From Sphingomonas sp. 1F27F7B (lineage in GTDB: Bacteria > Pseudomonadota > Alphaproteobacteria > Sphingomonadales > Sphingomonadaceae): a stretch of 64,000 nt of DNA. The position numbers and the translations under genes were made by a program. The DNA lies in assembly GCF_005503355.1 (NCBI RefSeq), contig NZ_SCMK01000006.1, forward strand, positions 62,001-126,000, in the 5' to 3' direction. Positions 60,340 through 64,000 of the stretch are shown here, in pieces. The notes under the pieces were generated by a model. That model saw only the letters and a list, made by a program, of their open reading frames with translations, was not told where the DNA came from and ran no database searches. Within the stretch, counting starts at the first letter, position 1, and each line of letters begins with the position of its first letter.

Positions 60340-60894
60340 CTACTCCCCAAATTCGGAACCCGAATCCCTGGCGATTTCCCTAGCATAATGGAGAGACGCA
60401 GGCATCGGCCAAAAGCGCCGCATCCGTTCCAGAGAGGGATTGTCGTTCGCGGCCGGGCAGCGGGCGCGGCAAAGCCATGCGGCGGCGAGCATCGCGCCGC
60501 CGGCGGCCGCTGCCGCGACCGGGCCGGTGCCGAGCGCGGCGAGCGCGCCCGCGAGCGCCAGCATCGCAGCGAATCGCTCGGTCGGCGGCAGGGCGAAGGC
60601 GAGGGCGGCGGGCACGAGCAGGGCGGGCGCGCCGATGTGCGGAAAGACGATCAGCGGCGCGAGCGCGGCAGGCAGCGCGGCCCGGGTGACCGGGGCGGGG
60701 GGCAGGGCGGTCAGCTGCGCGAGGTGCCAGGCGAGGAAACCGGCGCCGCCCGCGATCGCGAGCCCGAACAATTCCCAGGAGAGCAGGCCCGCGGGGCCGG
60801 CGAGCGCCGGGCCGAAGCCGCCCAGCAACAGAGTCGCGGCGAGCGCCGCCAGCGCGGCGACAAGCGGCCTGGATTGGGGAGCGTGACGAACCAT
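60340..60894 (-). CDS. membrane protein adjoining the bactofilin gene
   Basis: A 184-residue Ala/Leu-rich protein with about six hydrophobic helices (LVAALAALAATLLLGGFGP, LFGLAIAGGAGFLAWHLA, ALPAALAPLIVFPHIGAPAL, FAAMLALAGALAALGTGPVA, GAMLAAAWLCRA) and a cytoplasmic tail. No family is recognised. Being translated just before bactofilin, it could anchor or be positioned by it (inference). Divergent from the str-operon promoter. Confidence 0.65.
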   Translation of the reverse strand: MVRHAPQSRPLVAALAALAATLLLGGFGPALAGPAGLLSWELFGLAIAGGAGFLAWHLAQLTALPPAPVTRAALPAALAPLIVFPHIGAPALLVPAALAFALPPTERFAAMLALAGALAALGTGPVAAAAAGGAMLAAAWLCRARCPAANDNPSLERMRRFWPMPASLHYAREIARDSGSEFGE

Positions 60895-60950
60895 GCCGCT
60901 CGCTCTAGCCCGGCGGAGGTTGACGCTCTCTTATCTCCCGGGCGACTCAG

Positions 60951-60979
60951 TTGACCCGCTCGCCACCCATCGCTATAGG
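60951..60979 (+). promoter_or_regulatory. str operon (rpsL) promoter
   Basis: TTGACC (60951-60956), a 17-bp spacer, and TATAGG (60974-60979): near-consensus sigma70 elements. Transcription would start near 60986, leaving a ~175-nt leader before rpsL. Confidence 0.7.
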
Positions 60980-61058
60980 CGCCCCCGTTCCGCACGGGGC
61001 CGGTCTGCCGGCGTCAATCCCGCGTGGGGCAAGAGCTGAACGTTGCTGGAGACGCAAT

Positions 61059-61091
61059 GGCCCGGGGGGTCAAGGACACCCGGGGCCTTTT
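61059..61091 (+). terminator. terminator-like hairpin (possible attenuator) in the rpsL leader
   Basis: GGCCC (61059-61063) pairs with GGGCC (61083-61087), and GGGT (61067-61070) with ACCC (61078-61081), with a small internal loop; TTTT follows (61088-61091). Another hairpin, CCCCGT (60983-60988) with ACGGGG (60994-60999), precedes it. Lying between the promoter and rpsL, the structure could attenuate transcription or end a short leader RNA. Confidence 0.5.
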
Positions 61092-61161
61092 CGTATTTCT
61101 CGTACCAGGGTTCCAGCAAAGTAACCGCCGGCCATGCCGGTAACATAAGGTGAAGGGCTTC

Positions 61162-61533
61162 ATGCCGACGATCAACCAGCTGGTCCGCAAGGGCCGCGAA
61201 CTGCAGAAGACCAAGTCGAAGGTCCCTGCGATGGAGCAGAACCCGCAGAAGCGCGGCGTCTGCACCCGCGTCTACACGACGACTCCGAAGAAGCCGAACT
61301 CGGCGCTCCGCAAGGTTGCCAAGGTCCGCCTGACCAACCAGCGCGAAGTCATCTCGTACATCCCGGGCGAAGGCCACAACCTGCAGGAGCACTCGGTGGT
61401 GCTGATCCGCGGCGGCCGTGTGCGCGACCTTCCGGGCGTGCGCTATCACGTCCTGCGCGGCGTGCTCGATACCCAGGGTGTCAAGGACCGTCGCCAGTCG
61501 CGTTCGAAGTACGGCGCCAAGCGTCCGAAGTAA
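61162..61533 (+). CDS. rpsL: 30S ribosomal protein S12 (Arg88 form)
   Basis: A 123-residue S12: [19 protein letters not shown], then [15 protein letters not shown] with Lys43 intact, and [13 protein letters not shown], in which residue 88 is Arg (CGC, 61423-61425) where most bacteria have Lys. S12 lies at the decoding centre. Lys88 to Arg is a known streptomycin-resistance change in other bacteria, so resistance is expected. ATG 61162 is chosen; GTG 61150 lies in frame upstream. First gene of the str operon. Confidence 0.97.
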   Translation: MPTINQLVRKGRELQKTKSKVPAMEQNPQKRGVCTRVYTTTPKKPNSALRKVAKVRLTNQREVISYIPGEGHNLQEHSVVLIRGGRVRDLPGVRYHVLRGVLDTQGVKDRRQSRSKYGAKRPK

Positions 61534-61596
61534 TCACAGCCATAGTAAGCCCCGGACGGGTTCCGGATCGGCTGAAGTTTGTAAAGGAAGTTTCAG

Positions 61597-62067
61597 ATGG
61601 CTCGTCGTCGTCGCCCCGAAAAGCGGGAAATCCTGCCCGACCCCAAGTTCGGTGACATCGTTCTTTCGAAGTTCATGAACTCGGTGATGCTGGACGGCAA
61701 GAAGTCCGTCGCCGAGGGCATCGTCTATTCGGCCCTGGAGACCGTCGAGACTCGCGCCAAGCGCGATCCGATCGGCGTGTTCCATGACGCGCTGAACAAC
61801 ATCAAGCCGGGCATCGAGGTCCGCAGCCGCCGCGTCGGCGGTGCGACCTATCAGGTGCCGGTGGAAGTGCGTCCGGAGCGTGCCCAGGCGCTCGCGATCC
61901 GCTGGCTGATCTCGTCGGCCCGCAACCGCAGCGAAAACACCATGTCGGCTCGCCTCTCGGGCGAACTGCTCGACGCTTCGAACAACCGCGGCAACGCAGT
62001 GAAGAAGCGTGAAGACACCCATCGTATGGCCGAAGCGAACCGCGCTTTCAGCCACTACCGCTGGTAA
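61597..62067 (+). CDS. rpsG: 30S ribosomal protein S7
   Basis: A 156-residue S7 with the typical [19 protein letters not shown] start, [20 protein letters not shown] and the [17 protein letters not shown] end. It organises the head of the 30S subunit and, in E. coli, represses the str operon by binding the S12-S7 intercistronic RNA. GGAAG precedes the ATG; the gap after rpsL is 63 nt. Confidence 0.98.
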   Translation: MARRRRPEKREILPDPKFGDIVLSKFMNSVMLDGKKSVAEGIVYSALETVETRAKRDPIGVFHDALNNIKPGIEVRSRRVGGATYQVPVEVRPERAQALAIRWLISSARNRSENTMSARLSGELLDASNNRGNAVKKREDTHRMAEANRAFSHYRW

Positions 62068-62074
62068 GACTCGC

Positions 62075-62147
62075 GGCGCCGGCCACGAGGCTGGCGCCCG
62101 ACAATTTCGTTCCTACATATCGGGGAGCCCGGATCGTCCGGCTCCCC
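62075..62147 (+). other. two strong hairpins in the rpsG-fusA spacer
   Basis: Hairpin 1: 62075-62098, a 10-bp stem GGCGCCGGCC / GGCTGGCGCC with ACGA loop. Hairpin 2: 62122-62147, GGGGAGCC...GGCTCCCC with inner GGA/TCC and a one-base bulge. No T-run follows, so they are not ordinary terminators; they may control processing, stability or translation of fusA. Confidence 0.6.
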
Positions 62148-62169
62148 ACATCCTTAAGGAAACCAGGTC

Positions 62170-64000
<1,831 letters not shown>

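Overview
The window reads as chromosome of a high-GC alphaproteobacterium, most likely a sphingomonad (Sphingomonas sensu lato). Supporting signs are a CtrA/CpdR cell-cycle pair, a PhoK-type alkaline phosphatase, a SapC-family protein, a bactofilin, a RpsL protein with Arg at position 88, a sphingomonad-like valine-degradation cluster, and dispersed palindromes of the CATCCCCGC...GCGGGG type. Gene density is high, with many ATGA, GTGA or TGATG overlaps. No phage, insertion sequence, CRISPR array or rRNA was seen; there is one tRNA (Val-GAC).

Layout. 0-5 kb: an acyl-CoA dehydrogenase cut by the window edge, divergent from an HxlR regulator over a twin operator, then small detoxification and hydrolase genes (dienelactone hydrolase, GST, amidohydrolase, VOC protein). 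4.5-10 kb: a DEAD-box helicase coupled to a 50-residue ORF and a DUF1289 gene; a D-2-hydroxyacid dehydrogenase, SapC, cytochrome b561, and a strong candidate small RNA at about 9.84-9.94 kb. 10-17 kb: a membrane LytTR regulator, an Lnt-like hydrolase, N-formylglutamate amidohydrolase, CpdR, tRNA-Val, a methyltransferase, a soluble chemoreceptor and a degenerate ABC ATPase. 17-26.5 kb: valine catabolism (mmsA, isobutyryl-CoA dehydrogenase, 3-hydroxyisobutyryl-CoA hydrolase, enoyl-CoA hydratase, mmsB), split by a fatty-acid hydroxylase / AraC / polysaccharide deacetylase block and carrying a YunG-family gene. 26.6-32.3 kb: secreted beta-helix protein, PhoK-like phosphatase, DsbD and a redoxin.

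32.4-35.6 kb: an ATP-grasp / alpha-E / transglutaminase-like cluster, a poorly understood predicted peptide-forming system; here the transglutaminase gene is frameshifted and also lacks its usual Cys. 35.7-44.8 kb: leucyltransferase, threonine dehydratase, amidohydrolase, HPP membrane protein, CtrA with a candidate own-promoter site, then a LysR / pirin / WrbA redox block and a VanY-type peptidase that reads through the WrbA terminator. 45-52.8 kb: a secreted lectin-like protein, RluA, ArfB, AraC, DUF2306, fRMsr, an RcnB-like protein with a Cys tail, M28 peptidase and UspA. 52.9-60.9 kb: pyruvate dehydrogenase E2 and E3 with a thioesterase between, membrane proteins, DUF3140, GFA, a DUF4142 lipoprotein and bactofilin. 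60.95-64 kb: the start of the str operon (rpsL-rpsG-fusA) with a clear promoter, a structured leader and two strong intercistronic hairpins; fusA runs off the end.

The best candidates for something undescribed are the small RNA with an anti-Shine-Dalgarno motif, the catalytically emptied ABC ATPase, the decaying ATP-grasp/alpha-E/transglutaminase system, the lectin-like protein with a Gly/Pro/Asp repeat spacer, and the str leader. All functional calls come from reading the sequence; no database search was run.
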